DNA of 9,396 nt from a bacterium (GTDB lineage: Bacteria > Krumholzibacteriota > Krumholzibacteria > LZORAL124-64-63), in NCBI GenBank assembly GCA_003646045.1, contig QNDV01000062.1, positions 1 through 9,396 of the forward strand, written 5' to 3'. The notes under the pieces were generated by a model. It did no database searches, was not told the DNA's origin, and saw only the letters and a list, made by a program, of their open reading frames with translations. The translations under genes were made by a program, and so were the position numbers. Shown one piece after another: positions 1-5,477 of this stretch (positions within the stretch are counted from its first letter, which is position 1; each line of letters starts with the position of its first letter).

Positions 1-860
1 CCGACGGCCTGCACGAGCAGTTCGGCGGCTTGCGCGTGGTGGACACACCCCTGGCCGAATCGGGCATCCTGGGCAGCAGCATCGGCATGGCCATGGCGGG
101 CCTCAGACCCGTGTGCGAGATGCAGTTTTCCGGCTTCAGCTATCTCATGATGGGTCAGTTCGAAGCCCATGCGACCCGCATGCGCTCGCGTACCCACGGC
201 CAGGTAACACTGCCCCTGGTGATCCGCATGCCCTACGGCGGCGGCGTGCGGGCCCTCGAGCATCACAGCGAGAGCCGCGAGGCCACCTACGCCCACCTGC
301 CGGGGGCCAAGGTCATTACGCCCAGCAGTCCGCGCAACGCCCGCGCCCTGCTGGTGGCGGCCATCCGCGACCCCGACCCGGTGGTGTTCATGGAACCCAA
401 GCACTCCTACCGGGCCTTCCGCGAAGAGGTGCCCGACCAGGAGGAAGTGCTGCCCATCGGCCAGGCCCAGGTGGTCCAGGAAGGCACGGACCTGACCCTG
501 GTCAGCTGGGGCGCCATGATGCGTCCGACCCTGAAAGCCGCCGCCGAGGTGGAGCAGAACCGGGGCACGAGCATCGAGATCATCGACCTGTTGACCATCG
601 CGCCCCTGGACGCCGTGACCATCGTCAAGTCGGTGCAGAAGACGGGCCGCTGCGTGGTGGTGCAGGAGGCGCCGCGCAGTTTCAGCGTGTCGAGCGAGAT
701 CATCGCCCAGATCAACGACCACGTGCTGATGTATCTCGAAGCCCCGGTCAAGCGCTTGACGGGGTATGATGTGGTGACGCCCTATTTCGGGCGGGAGAAG
801 AGCTACATCCCCAACGCGGCGCGGGTTGTGCACGGCATCGGCGAGACACTTGATTTCTGA
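1..860 (+). CDS. pdhB: 2-oxoacid (pyruvate-type) dehydrogenase E1 component, beta subunit, 5'-truncated
   Basis: The reading frame is open from the window edge (first full codon at 3) to TGA at 858-860, giving 285 visible residues. The family is usually about 325-340 residues, so roughly 40-50 N-terminal residues lie outside. The product is the beta half of the thiamine-diphosphate-dependent E1, which decarboxylates the 2-oxoacid and reductively acylates the lipoyl group of E2. Visible hallmarks, in order, are the DTPLAESGILG motif near the left edge, the EALEHHSES-like segment (here RALEHHSESREATYAHLPG), the PSSPRNARALL segment, IRDPDPVVFMEPK, and a C-terminal transketolase-type domain with a VVVQEAPRSFSVSSEI segment. 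E2 and E3 follow directly, which supports an alpha2-beta2 E1 complex with the alpha subunit upstream. Pyruvate is the likeliest substrate because E2 resembles the Bacillus-type PDH E2, but a branched-chain 2-oxoacid complex cannot be excluded. An internal TTG at 30 is not the real start, since homology continues upstream of it. Confidence 0.94.
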   Translation, partial: DGLHEQFGGLRVVDTPLAESGILGSSIGMAMAGLRPVCEMQFSGFSYLMMGQFEAHATRMRSRTHGQVTLPLVIRMPYGGGVRALEHHSESREATYAHLPGAKVITPSSPRNARALLVAAIRDPDPVVFMEPKHSYRAFREEVPDQEEVLPIGQAQVVQEGTDLTLVSWGAMMRPTLKAAAEVEQNRGTSIEIIDLLTIAPLDAVTIVKSVQKTGRCVVVQEAPRSFSVSSEIIAQINDHVLMYLEAPVKRLTGYDVVTPYFGREKSYIPNAARVVHGIGETLDF

Positions 861-901
861 CCGGGACCACCTTTCGGACCCTGACCACAGAAGAGGCTGA
901 C

Positions 902-2233
902 GTGTTCGAATTCAAGCTGCCGGACCTGGGCGAGGGTATCGCCGAGGGCGAGATCCTGAAGTGGCACGTGACCGACGGTGGCAGCGTCGACGAGGACGCG
1001 CCCCTGGTGGACGTGGAAACGGACAAGGCCGCGGTCACCATCCCCTCGCCCAAGGGCGGCACCATCAAGGCCCTCAAGGGCGCAGTGGGCGACATTGTCA
1101 ACGTGGGTGATGTGGTGGTGGTTATCGACGACGGCAGTGGCGAAGCGGCCGCCGTGGAAGAAGCGGTGGCAGCCACGACCTTTGCCGAGCCTGACAAGCC
1201 CGGCCCGGTGGAAGTGCCGGAAACGGTGGCCCCGGCGGCCATGCCCGGAGTGCGGCGCCCGGTACCCGCGGCGCCGGCCACCCGCCGCCTGGCGCGCAAA
1301 CTCAAGCTCGACATCAATCTGGTCACACCCAGCGGTCCCGGCGGCCGGGTCATCCCCGAGGACGTGCATCGTTTCGCCGAGCAGGGTGCGACCGCCGCCC
1401 CCGGTGCCGACGAGCACGTGCCGGCCAAACAGGTACAGGACGAAACGGCGTTTGCCGAATTCGCGGCCCATGCTTCGGCCACCATCCCCTTCCTCGAACT
1501 GGAGCCCCTGCCGGACTTCAGCTCCGACGGGCCGGTGGAGGTGGAGAAGCTGCGCTCCATCCGGCGCAAGGTGGCCCGCAAGATGGTCACGTCCATGACC
1601 CTGGCGCCCCACGTGGCCCACATGGACGAGGCGGATGTCACCGACCTGGACGCCTTCCGTCGCCAGGAGAAGGAACGGCGCGGCGGCGGCACCGGCGGCA
1701 ACCTCACCCTGCTTTCGTTCGTGATGAAGGCAGTCACGGCGGGGTTGCGCGAGACGCCGGCGTTCAACGCCAGCCTGGACCCGTTCCGCGAAGAGATCAT
1801 CTACAAGAAGTACTACAACATCGGCTTCGCGGCGGACACCGGGCGCGGGCTGGTGGTACCGGTGGTCAACGAGACGGACCGCAAGAGCATCGTGCAGATC
1901 GCCGACGACGTGTATGATCTGGCCACCCGGGCCCGGGACGGCAAGCTGGGCGCCGAGTTCATGCGGGGCGGCACCTTCACCATCACCAACATCGGCCCCC
2001 TGGGCGGCACGGCGCTCATGCCCACCATCAACTACCCGGAGGTGGCCATCCTGGCCATGGGCAAGGTGCAGGAGAAGCCCGTGGTGCGGGACGGGGAAAT
2101 CGTGATACGCAAGATGCTGCCGTTGACCCTGGCCTTCGACCACCGCATTGCCGACGGCGCTGACGCCGCCCGCTTCGTGGCCGAACTGGTGCGGCAGCTT
2201 TCGGACCCGAACCTGCTGCTGCTCGAAACCTGA
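902..2233 (+). CDS. pdhC: Dihydrolipoamide acyltransferase (E2) of a 2-oxoacid dehydrogenase complex
   Basis: This is the core subunit of the complex. It takes the acyl group from E1 onto its lipoyl arm and transfers it to CoA. The 443-residue protein has the classical layout. A lipoyl domain spans about residues 2-77, with the lipoylated lysine at K42 in DVETDKAAV. An Ala/Pro/Glu-rich linker follows. A peripheral-subunit-binding domain lies at about 122-160 (ATRRLARKLKLDINLV...GPGGRVIPEDV). After a second linker comes the catalytic domain, from about 213 to the end, with the active-site motif DHRIADG (H414, D418). The start is GTG at 902, with GAGG at 893-896 five bases upstream. It places MFEFKLPDLGEG exactly where E2 proteins begin. 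The single lipoyl domain and the catalytic-domain wording (APHVAHMDEADVT, YYNIGFAADTGRGLVVPV) resemble the PDH E2 of Bacillus type. Pyruvate specificity is inferred; a branched-chain E2 is the alternative. It lies 41 nt after E1 beta and 16 nt before E3. Confidence 0.96.
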   Translation: MFEFKLPDLGEGIAEGEILKWHVTDGGSVDEDAPLVDVETDKAAVTIPSPKGGTIKALKGAVGDIVNVGDVVVVIDDGSGEAAAVEEAVAATTFAEPDKPGPVEVPETVAPAAMPGVRRPVPAAPATRRLARKLKLDINLVTPSGPGGRVIPEDVHRFAEQGATAAPGADEHVPAKQVQDETAFAEFAAHASATIPFLELEPLPDFSSDGPVEVEKLRSIRRKVARKMVTSMTLAPHVAHMDEADVTDLDAFRRQEKERRGGGTGGNLTLLSFVMKAVTAGLRETPAFNASLDPFREEIIYKKYYNIGFAADTGRGLVVPVVNETDRKSIVQIADDVYDLATRARDGKLGAEFMRGGTFTITNIGPLGGTALMPTINYPEVAILAMGKVQEKPVVRDGEIVIRKMLPLTLAFDHRIADGADAARFVAELVRQLSDPNLLLLET

Positions 2234-2235
2234 CC

Positions 2236-2240
2236 GGAGG
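2236..2240 (+). promoter_or_regulatory. Ribosome binding site deciding the E3 start
   Basis: GGAGG lies nine bases before ATG 2250 and just after the E2 stop. The frame stays open back into E2 (to 2148), so this Shine-Dalgarno sequence and the position of the GSGPGG motif decide the start. ATG 2242 is out of frame. ATG 2256 is in frame, but its spacing of 15 bases is poor. Confidence 0.7.
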
Positions 2241-2249
2241 GATGAAGCC

Positions 2250-3680
2250 ATGGTGATGGGAAGCCTGCGCGAGGAAACCCAGGTAGTGGTCATCGGCAGC
2301 GGTCCCGGCGGATACGTGGCCGCTCTCAGGTTGGCCGACCTGGGCAAGGACGTCCTGCTCATCGAGAAACGCGATCGCCCCGGCGGCACCTGCCTGCTGG
2401 AAGGCTGCATCCCCTCGAAAGCCCTGATCCACGCGGTGGAAGTCAAGGAAGCCGCCCTGGGCGCCGAGGAATTCGGCCTCAAGTTCACGGGCATGGAAAT
2501 CGATCCGCGCCGGTTGCGCGACTGGACCGACGGTGTGGTACAGGGCCTGAGCGACGGCATCAAGAGTCTGCTCAAGCGACGCGAGGTGACCGTATTGCAG
2601 GGCCACGCCCGCTTCACGTCGGCCACCAGCCTGGACCTGGAGGGTGGCGAGGTGAGCGGTGTCGACTTCGAGCAGGCCATCATCGCCACGGGCAGCGCCC
2701 TGAACCGGCTGCCCGAGGGCATCGTTGACAGTGTCTGGTCCAGCGCCGACGCCCTGAAGCTCGAGCGCATTCCCGAAAGCCTGCTGGTAGTGGGCGGCGG
2801 CTACATCGGCCTGGAGATGGGGCTGGTCTATCAGGGACTGGGCAGCCAGGTCTCGGTGGTGGAGTTCTTCCCCCGCCTGCTCATGGGCGCCGACGCCGAC
2901 CTGGTGGATGTCATGGTCAAACAGGTCCAGCAGCGGCTGACCGAGGTCATGGTGGACTCGCGGGTCGTATCCATATCCGAATTCTCCGGCGGCGGCTTCG
3001 ACGTGGAGATCCAGGGCGCCGCCAAATCGGCTGTCACGAAGAAGCATTACGACCAGGTGCTGGTGGCCATCGGTCGGCGGCCCAACACCGACGACCTGGG
3101 CCTTGATACAATCAGGGTCAAGACCGACGAGCGCGGCCACATCCTGACCGACGAGGAATGCCGCACCGACGAGCCCACCATCTTCGCCATCGGCGACGCC
3201 GCCACCGGGCCCATGCTGGCCCACAAGGCCAGTCGCGAAGGCAAGGTCGCCGCCGAGGTCATCGCCGCCAGCGACGCGGTATTCGACAACCGGGCCATCC
3301 CCGCCGTGGTCTTCACCGACCCGGAGATCGCCTGGACCGGCCTGACCGAGCGCGAGGCCGAGGAACAGGGCATCAAGGTCAACATCGGCCGCTTCCCCCT
3401 GGCCGCCCTGGGCCGCGCCCGCACCCTGGGCCGCACCGACGGCCTGGTGAAGATCATCGCCGAACCGGACACCGGCCTGGTCCTGGGCGTGGGCATCGTG
3501 GGTCCCATGGCCAGTGAACTCATCGCTGAAGGCACCCTGGCCGTGGAGATGGGCGCCACCCTCCATGACCTGATGGTTACGATCCACCCCCACCCCACGC
3601 TTTCCGAGGCCATCATGGAAGCCGCCGAGGTGGCGGCGGGCGAAGCGGTGCACATCAACCCGCCCCGCAAGGTGCGATGA
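2250..3680 (+). CDS. lpdA: Dihydrolipoamide dehydrogenase (E3)
   Basis: This FAD-dependent disulfide oxidoreductase reoxidises the dihydrolipoyl group of E2 and passes electrons to NAD+. The length of 476 residues is normal for the family. The N-terminal FAD site is IGSGPGGY (G16, G18, G21). The redox-active disulfide is C48/C53 in GGTCLLEGCIPSKA; most relatives read CLNVGC, so the LLE is a mild variant. The NAD site is GGGYIG (182-187), with an acidic residue at the end of the following strand (VVE, E205) favouring NAD+ over NADP+. The second FAD contact is TIFAIGDA (from 310). The C-terminal catalytic pair is H448 and E453 in HPHPTLSE. The start at ATG 2250 is chosen from the ribosome site at 2236-2240. 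It sits 16 nt after E2, and its stop overlaps the start of the lipoate ligase gene (ATGA), so translational coupling is likely. Confidence 0.97.
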   Translation: MVMGSLREETQVVVIGSGPGGYVAALRLADLGKDVLLIEKRDRPGGTCLLEGCIPSKALIHAVEVKEAALGAEEFGLKFTGMEIDPRRLRDWTDGVVQGLSDGIKSLLKRREVTVLQGHARFTSATSLDLEGGEVSGVDFEQAIIATGSALNRLPEGIVDSVWSSADALKLERIPESLLVVGGGYIGLEMGLVYQGLGSQVSVVEFFPRLLMGADADLVDVMVKQVQQRLTEVMVDSRVVSISEFSGGGFDVEIQGAAKSAVTKKHYDQVLVAIGRRPNTDDLGLDTIRVKTDERGHILTDEECRTDEPTIFAIGDAATGPMLAHKASREGKVAAEVIAASDAVFDNRAIPAVVFTDPEIAWTGLTEREAEEQGIKVNIGRFPLAALGRARTLGRTDGLVKIIAEPDTGLVLGVGIVGPMASELIAEGTLAVEMGATLHDLMVTIHPHPTLSEAIMEAAEVAAGEAVHINPPRKVR

Positions 3681-3694
3681 ATGGTGCGATGAAT
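3671..3694 (+). repeat. 12-bp tandem duplication at the E3/lipoate-ligase junction
   Basis: GGTGCGATGAAT occurs twice, back to back (3671-3682 and 3683-3694). The first unit holds the E3 stop and the overlapping ATG of the next gene (ATGA, 3677-3680). The second unit repeats the ATG in the same downstream frame (3689). The duplication therefore adds four residues (MNGA) to the ligase without changing the E3 stop. Confidence 0.9.
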
Positions 3695-4345
3695 CCGGCC
3701 GATCCCGCGGATCTGCCCACGACTCCCTACGATCTGGACGACGACCTGCTGGAGGCCGTGCGCGAGGCACAGGCTCCCCGGGTACGGGTGCGACCATGGA
3801 CCGGCGGCCCGGCCGTGGTAATCGGGCGCGGCGGCAAGCAGGAGCTCGAACTGAACCGCCAGGCCATCGCCGCCGACGCCATCCCTCTCTACCGGCGCCC
3901 TGGAGGCGGCTGTGCCGTGGTGCTGGATGAAGGCAATCTGACCGTGGCGGTGGTATTGCCCCTGCCCGGCGTGGGTAGCATCACTGCGGCCTTCGGCGGC
4001 ATCAGCAGCTGGCTGGCCGCGGGACTGGCGGAATGCGGCCTGCCCGGTGTCGAACAGGAGGGCACGTCGGATCTGGTGCGGGACGGGCGCAAGATCGGTG
4101 GGTCATGTATCTGGCGCACCCGCGGACTGCTCTACTACGCCACCACTCTGCTGGTTAAGCCGGACCTGGATCTGGTCGCGAGGTACCTGCCCCATCCGCC
4201 CCGGGAACCAGCCTACCGGGCGGGGCGCCATCACCGGGATTTCATGGGCCGTCTGGAAAGCCATGGTGAACATCTGGAAGTGGCGGAACTTGCCTCATTA
4301 CTGGAGATTACGTTATCCAAAGGGTTGAATAGTCTTGTTCTTTAA
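3677..4345 (+). CDS. Lipoate-protein ligase A family protein (single BPL/LplA/LipB domain)
   Basis: The 222-residue protein is a member of the biotin/lipoate ligase-transferase fold. Visible signatures are PAVVIGRGG (about 45-53), the lipoyl-pocket motif RRPGGGCAVVLDEGNL (73-88) and the catalytic-lysine motif SDLVRDGRKIGGSC (131-144, K139). A LPHPPREPAYRAGRHH segment (171-186) is typical of LplA-type proteins. The likely job is to attach lipoate, or transfer a lipoyl/octanoyl group, to K42 of the E2 two genes upstream. That role is inferred from the family and the operon position. It is much shorter than two-domain LplA (about 330 residues) and lacks the C-terminal accessory domain, so it may need a partner or act as an acyltransferase. 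C144 directly after GGS, where LplA proteins usually have alanine, would suit the latter. The start overlaps the E3 stop; ATG 3689 in the second unit of a tandem duplication is the alternative. Confidence 0.86.
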   Translation: MNGAMNPADPADLPTTPYDLDDDLLEAVREAQAPRVRVRPWTGGPAVVIGRGGKQELELNRQAIAADAIPLYRRPGGGCAVVLDEGNLTVAVVLPLPGVGSITAAFGGISSWLAAGLAECGLPGVEQEGTSDLVRDGRKIGGSCIWRTRGLLYYATTLLVKPDLDLVARYLPHPPREPAYRAGRHHRDFMGRLESHGEHLEVAELASLLEITLSKGLNSLVL

Positions 4346-4366
4346 CGTGCTATCAGCAAAAAAACC

Positions 4367-4394
4367 TTTGCAAAGAAAAGAAATCGTTTAGAAT
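4367..4394 (+). promoter_or_regulatory. Putative sigma-70-type promoter for the response regulator
   Basis: Between the ligase stop (4345) and the response regulator lies an unusually AT-rich stretch for this genome. It contains TTTGCA (4367-4372, possible -35) and TAGAAT (4389-4394, possible -10, within TTTAGAAT), 16 bases apart. Transcription would begin near 4400, leaving a leader of about 100 nt. This is a pattern match only. The lack of a hairpin terminator after the ligase means read-through from the PDH operon is also possible. Confidence 0.45.
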
Positions 4395-4406
4395 CCGTGC
4401 CGAAGT

Positions 4407-4439
4407 CGCCCGATGGGCGTGTCTCGCGCCAGATACGCC
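4407..4439 (+). promoter_or_regulatory. Two mutually exclusive hairpins in the response-regulator leader
   Basis: CGCCC-GAT-GGGCG (4407-4419) forms a small hairpin. Its 3' arm overlaps the 5' arm of a longer one: GGCGTGTCT (4416-4424), loop CGCGCC, AGATACGCC (4431-4439), which is 9 bp as RNA with one G-U pair. TGTTTCTT follows the second hairpin. The two cannot form together, so they could act as an attenuator-like switch. No ligand or leader peptide is evident, so this remains tentative. Confidence 0.3.
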
Positions 4440-4466
4440 TGTTTCTTCGTGTTAAGCCTTTTGCGC

Positions 4467-4491
4467 AAGGAGCCTAGTGTTGGAAACGGAG
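4467..4491 (+). promoter_or_regulatory. Two candidate ribosome sites for the response regulator
   Basis: AAGGAG (4467-4472) stands four bases before GTG 4477 and seven before the in-frame TTG 4480. GGAG (4488-4491) stands six bases before ATG 4498. The ATG gives the N-terminus expected for a receiver domain (MKIIRLLIVDDHP) and is preferred. The GTG would add seven residues. Confidence 0.5.
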
Positions 4492-4497
4492 ACCAGG

Positions 4498-5154
4498 ATG
4501 AAGATCATCCGCCTGCTTATTGTCGACGACCACCCGCTGGTCCGGTCGGGCATCAAGTCCCTGATCGATTTCGAAGACGATCTGGAGGTGTGCGGCGAAG
4601 CTGAGGATACGTCCTCGGCCCTGGAGGTCATCGCTGCCGAGAAACCCGACCTCGTGCTGGTGGATATTTCCCTGAAGCAGAGCAACGGTCTGATCCTGCT
4701 CAAGGAAATCAGCCAGAACTACCCCGGCATCCTGACCCTGGCGGTCTCGATGCACGACGAGTACACCTATGCCATCCGCTGCCTCAAGGCGGGTGCCCGC
4801 GGTTACATCATGAAGCAGAACGGCACCGAGAAGATCCTCGAGGCCATCCGCTGCGTGCTGGACGGCAAGACCTACCTCTCGGATACCATGACCCAGAATG
4901 CCGTGGAGCAGATGGGTGGGGGTTCGGGTGTGGGCGCGTCACCGGTGGAAGCCCTCAGCAACCGGGAGCTGGAACTGTTCCAGCTGACGGGCCAGGGCAA
5001 GGAGATCGCCGAGATCGCGGAGATCATGAATATCAGCCCGCGCACGGTCGAGGTGCATCGGTCGCATATCAAGAAGAAGCTCGGTTTGCGGACGAGTACC
5101 GATATCTTCCAGACTGCCTATGAGTGGTTGAGGCAGAGCGGTCTGCAGCCGTGA
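4498..5154 (+). CDS. NarL/FixJ-family response regulator (receiver plus LuxR-type HTH)
   Basis: The product is a 218-residue two-component transcription factor. The receiver domain covers about residues 3-120, with the acidic pocket D10/D11, the phosphoacceptor D56 (LVLVDISL), S84 in the switch position (AVSMHDE) and the conserved K106 (RGYIMKQNG). A flexible Gly-rich linker (about 139-147) leads to a LuxR-type helix-turn-helix at about 152-210 (LSNRELELFQLTGQGKEIAEIAEIMNIS, then PRTVEVHRSHIKKKLGL), the DNA-binding part. All phosphorylation residues are present, so it should respond to a kinase, but no histidine kinase lies in the window and the target genes are unknown. Translation may instead begin at GTG 4477. 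The last codons and the stop (5140-5154) lie inside the outer stem of the structured element that follows, so the coding end and the RNA structure share sequence. Confidence 0.95.
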   Translation: MKIIRLLIVDDHPLVRSGIKSLIDFEDDLEVCGEAEDTSSALEVIAAEKPDLVLVDISLKQSNGLILLKEISQNYPGILTLAVSMHDEYTYAIRCLKAGARGYIMKQNGTEKILEAIRCVLDGKTYLSDTMTQNAVEQMGGGSGVGASPVEALSNRELELFQLTGQGKEIAEIAEIMNISPRTVEVHRSHIKKKLGLRTSTDIFQTAYEWLRQSGLQP

Positions 5155-5174
5155 AGTAGGTGACATTGCGGGAC

Positions 5175-5206
5175 GGAGACCTTCGCCATCCATGGCTACG
5201 GTCTCC
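5175..5206 (+). other. Hairpin 1 of copy 1
   Basis: The lower stem is GGAGACC (5175-5181) with GGTCTCC (5200-5206). An internal loop has TTC opposite TAC. The upper stem is GCCAT (5185-5189) with ATGGC (5192-5196), closed by CC. The internal loop and upper part are nearly identical in copy 2, while the lower stem changes at two pairs that covary. Confidence 0.8.
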
Positions 5207-5210
5207 TCGG

Positions 5211-5250
5211 ACAAAAGCCCCTGATCCCTCCGTGGATCAGGGGCTTTTGT
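5211..5250 (+). terminator. Rho-independent-type terminator, 17-bp perfect stem, loop CTCCGT
   Basis: Arms 5211-5227 and 5234-5250 are perfectly complementary over 17 bp around the six-base loop CTCCGT (5228-5233). The stem is GC-rich near the loop and ends in AAAA/TTTT, so it carries a short U-tract on either strand and could stop transcription from both sides. It lies 57 nt after the response-regulator stop. The loop and stem length are identical in the terminator of the convergent gene. Confidence 0.9.
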
Positions 5251-5286
5251 ACGCCCGCCATGTCACCTGCTTCACGGCTGCAGACC

Positions 5287-5353
5287 TCACAGCCACAGAC
5301 CAATCATATATTGCCGAGGGGTGGCGGGTGCGTTTGGAATCGCCCGAGGTTGG
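5287..5353. other. Spacer between the two convergent structured elements
   Basis: These 67 nt separate the two elements. I see no gene, no convincing promoter and no target-site duplication. A short AT-rich patch (AATCATATATTG, 5303-5314) and a weak 6-bp stem-loop around 5326-5345 are the only features. Short open frames crossing this region have no coding character. Confidence 0.6.
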
Positions 5354-5386
5354 GCAGGTCTCGCGTTAGGTCCGGTGGGCAGGCGT

Positions 5387-5426
5387 AACAAAGCCGGATT
5401 TCCACGGAGGGAAATCCGGCTTTGTT
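5387..5426 (-). terminator. Rho-independent-type terminator, 17-bp perfect stem, loop CTCCGT on the - strand
   Basis: Arms 5387-5403 and 5410-5426 pair perfectly over 17 bp. The loop reads CTCCGT on the - strand (5404-5409), the same hexamer as the terminator of the opposing gene. The 3' arm ends in TTTGTT, a short U-rich tract. Seven of the 17 pairs differ from the copy 1 terminator, all compensated. It lies 51 nt past the TraB/GumN stop and, like copy 1, could work in both directions. Confidence 0.9.
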
Positions 5427-5430
5427 CCGA

Positions 5431-5461
5431 GGCGATCGCAGCCAGGATGGCGAAGATCGCC
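5431..5461 (-). other. Hairpin 1 of copy 2
   Basis: On the - strand this reads GGCGATC, TTC, GCCA, TCC, TGGC, TGC, GATCGCC. The lower stem is 7 bp, the internal loop is TTC opposite TGC, the upper stem is 4 bp and the loop is 3 nt. Compared with copy 1, lower-stem pairs 3 and 6 change on both sides, so pairing is kept. Confidence 0.8.
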
Positions 5462-5477
5462 GTCCCGCCCACCGGAC

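Larger units (their letters stand above)
5140..5286 (+). repeat. Three-way-junction terminator element, copy 1 (response-regulator end)
   Basis: This is a composite inverted-repeat structure in + orientation. The outer stem pairs 5140-5172 with 5254-5286, 31 of 33 positions matching (mismatches at 5157/5269, a G-U in RNA, and 5167/5259). Its left arm contains the last codons and TGA of the response regulator, and its right arm is their inverted copy. Inside are hairpin 1 (5175-5206) and the terminator hairpin (5211-5250). The single-stranded junction pieces are AC (5173-5174), TCGG (5207-5210) and ACG (5251-5253). The core 5168-5259 is 92 nt and aligns with copy 2 (5378-5468 on the - strand) at about 71 of 92 positions. 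The junction strands are identical and nine stem pairs show compensatory changes. I recognise no named family. A repeated terminator, a MITE-like repeat and a structured 3'-UTR RNA are all possible. Confidence 0.85.

Noticed and set aside
861..901. Hairpin between E1 beta and E2 (GGGACC with GGACCC)
   Set aside because: It is only six pairs with a central mismatch, sits inside a tight operon and has no T-tract.
748..3797. Long open frames on the - strand opposite E1 beta, E2 and E3 (up to about 655 codons)
   Set aside because: They lie wholly antisense to clearly recognised genes, their translations are Arg/Ser/Pro/His-rich without domains, and long antisense frames are expected in GC-rich sequence.
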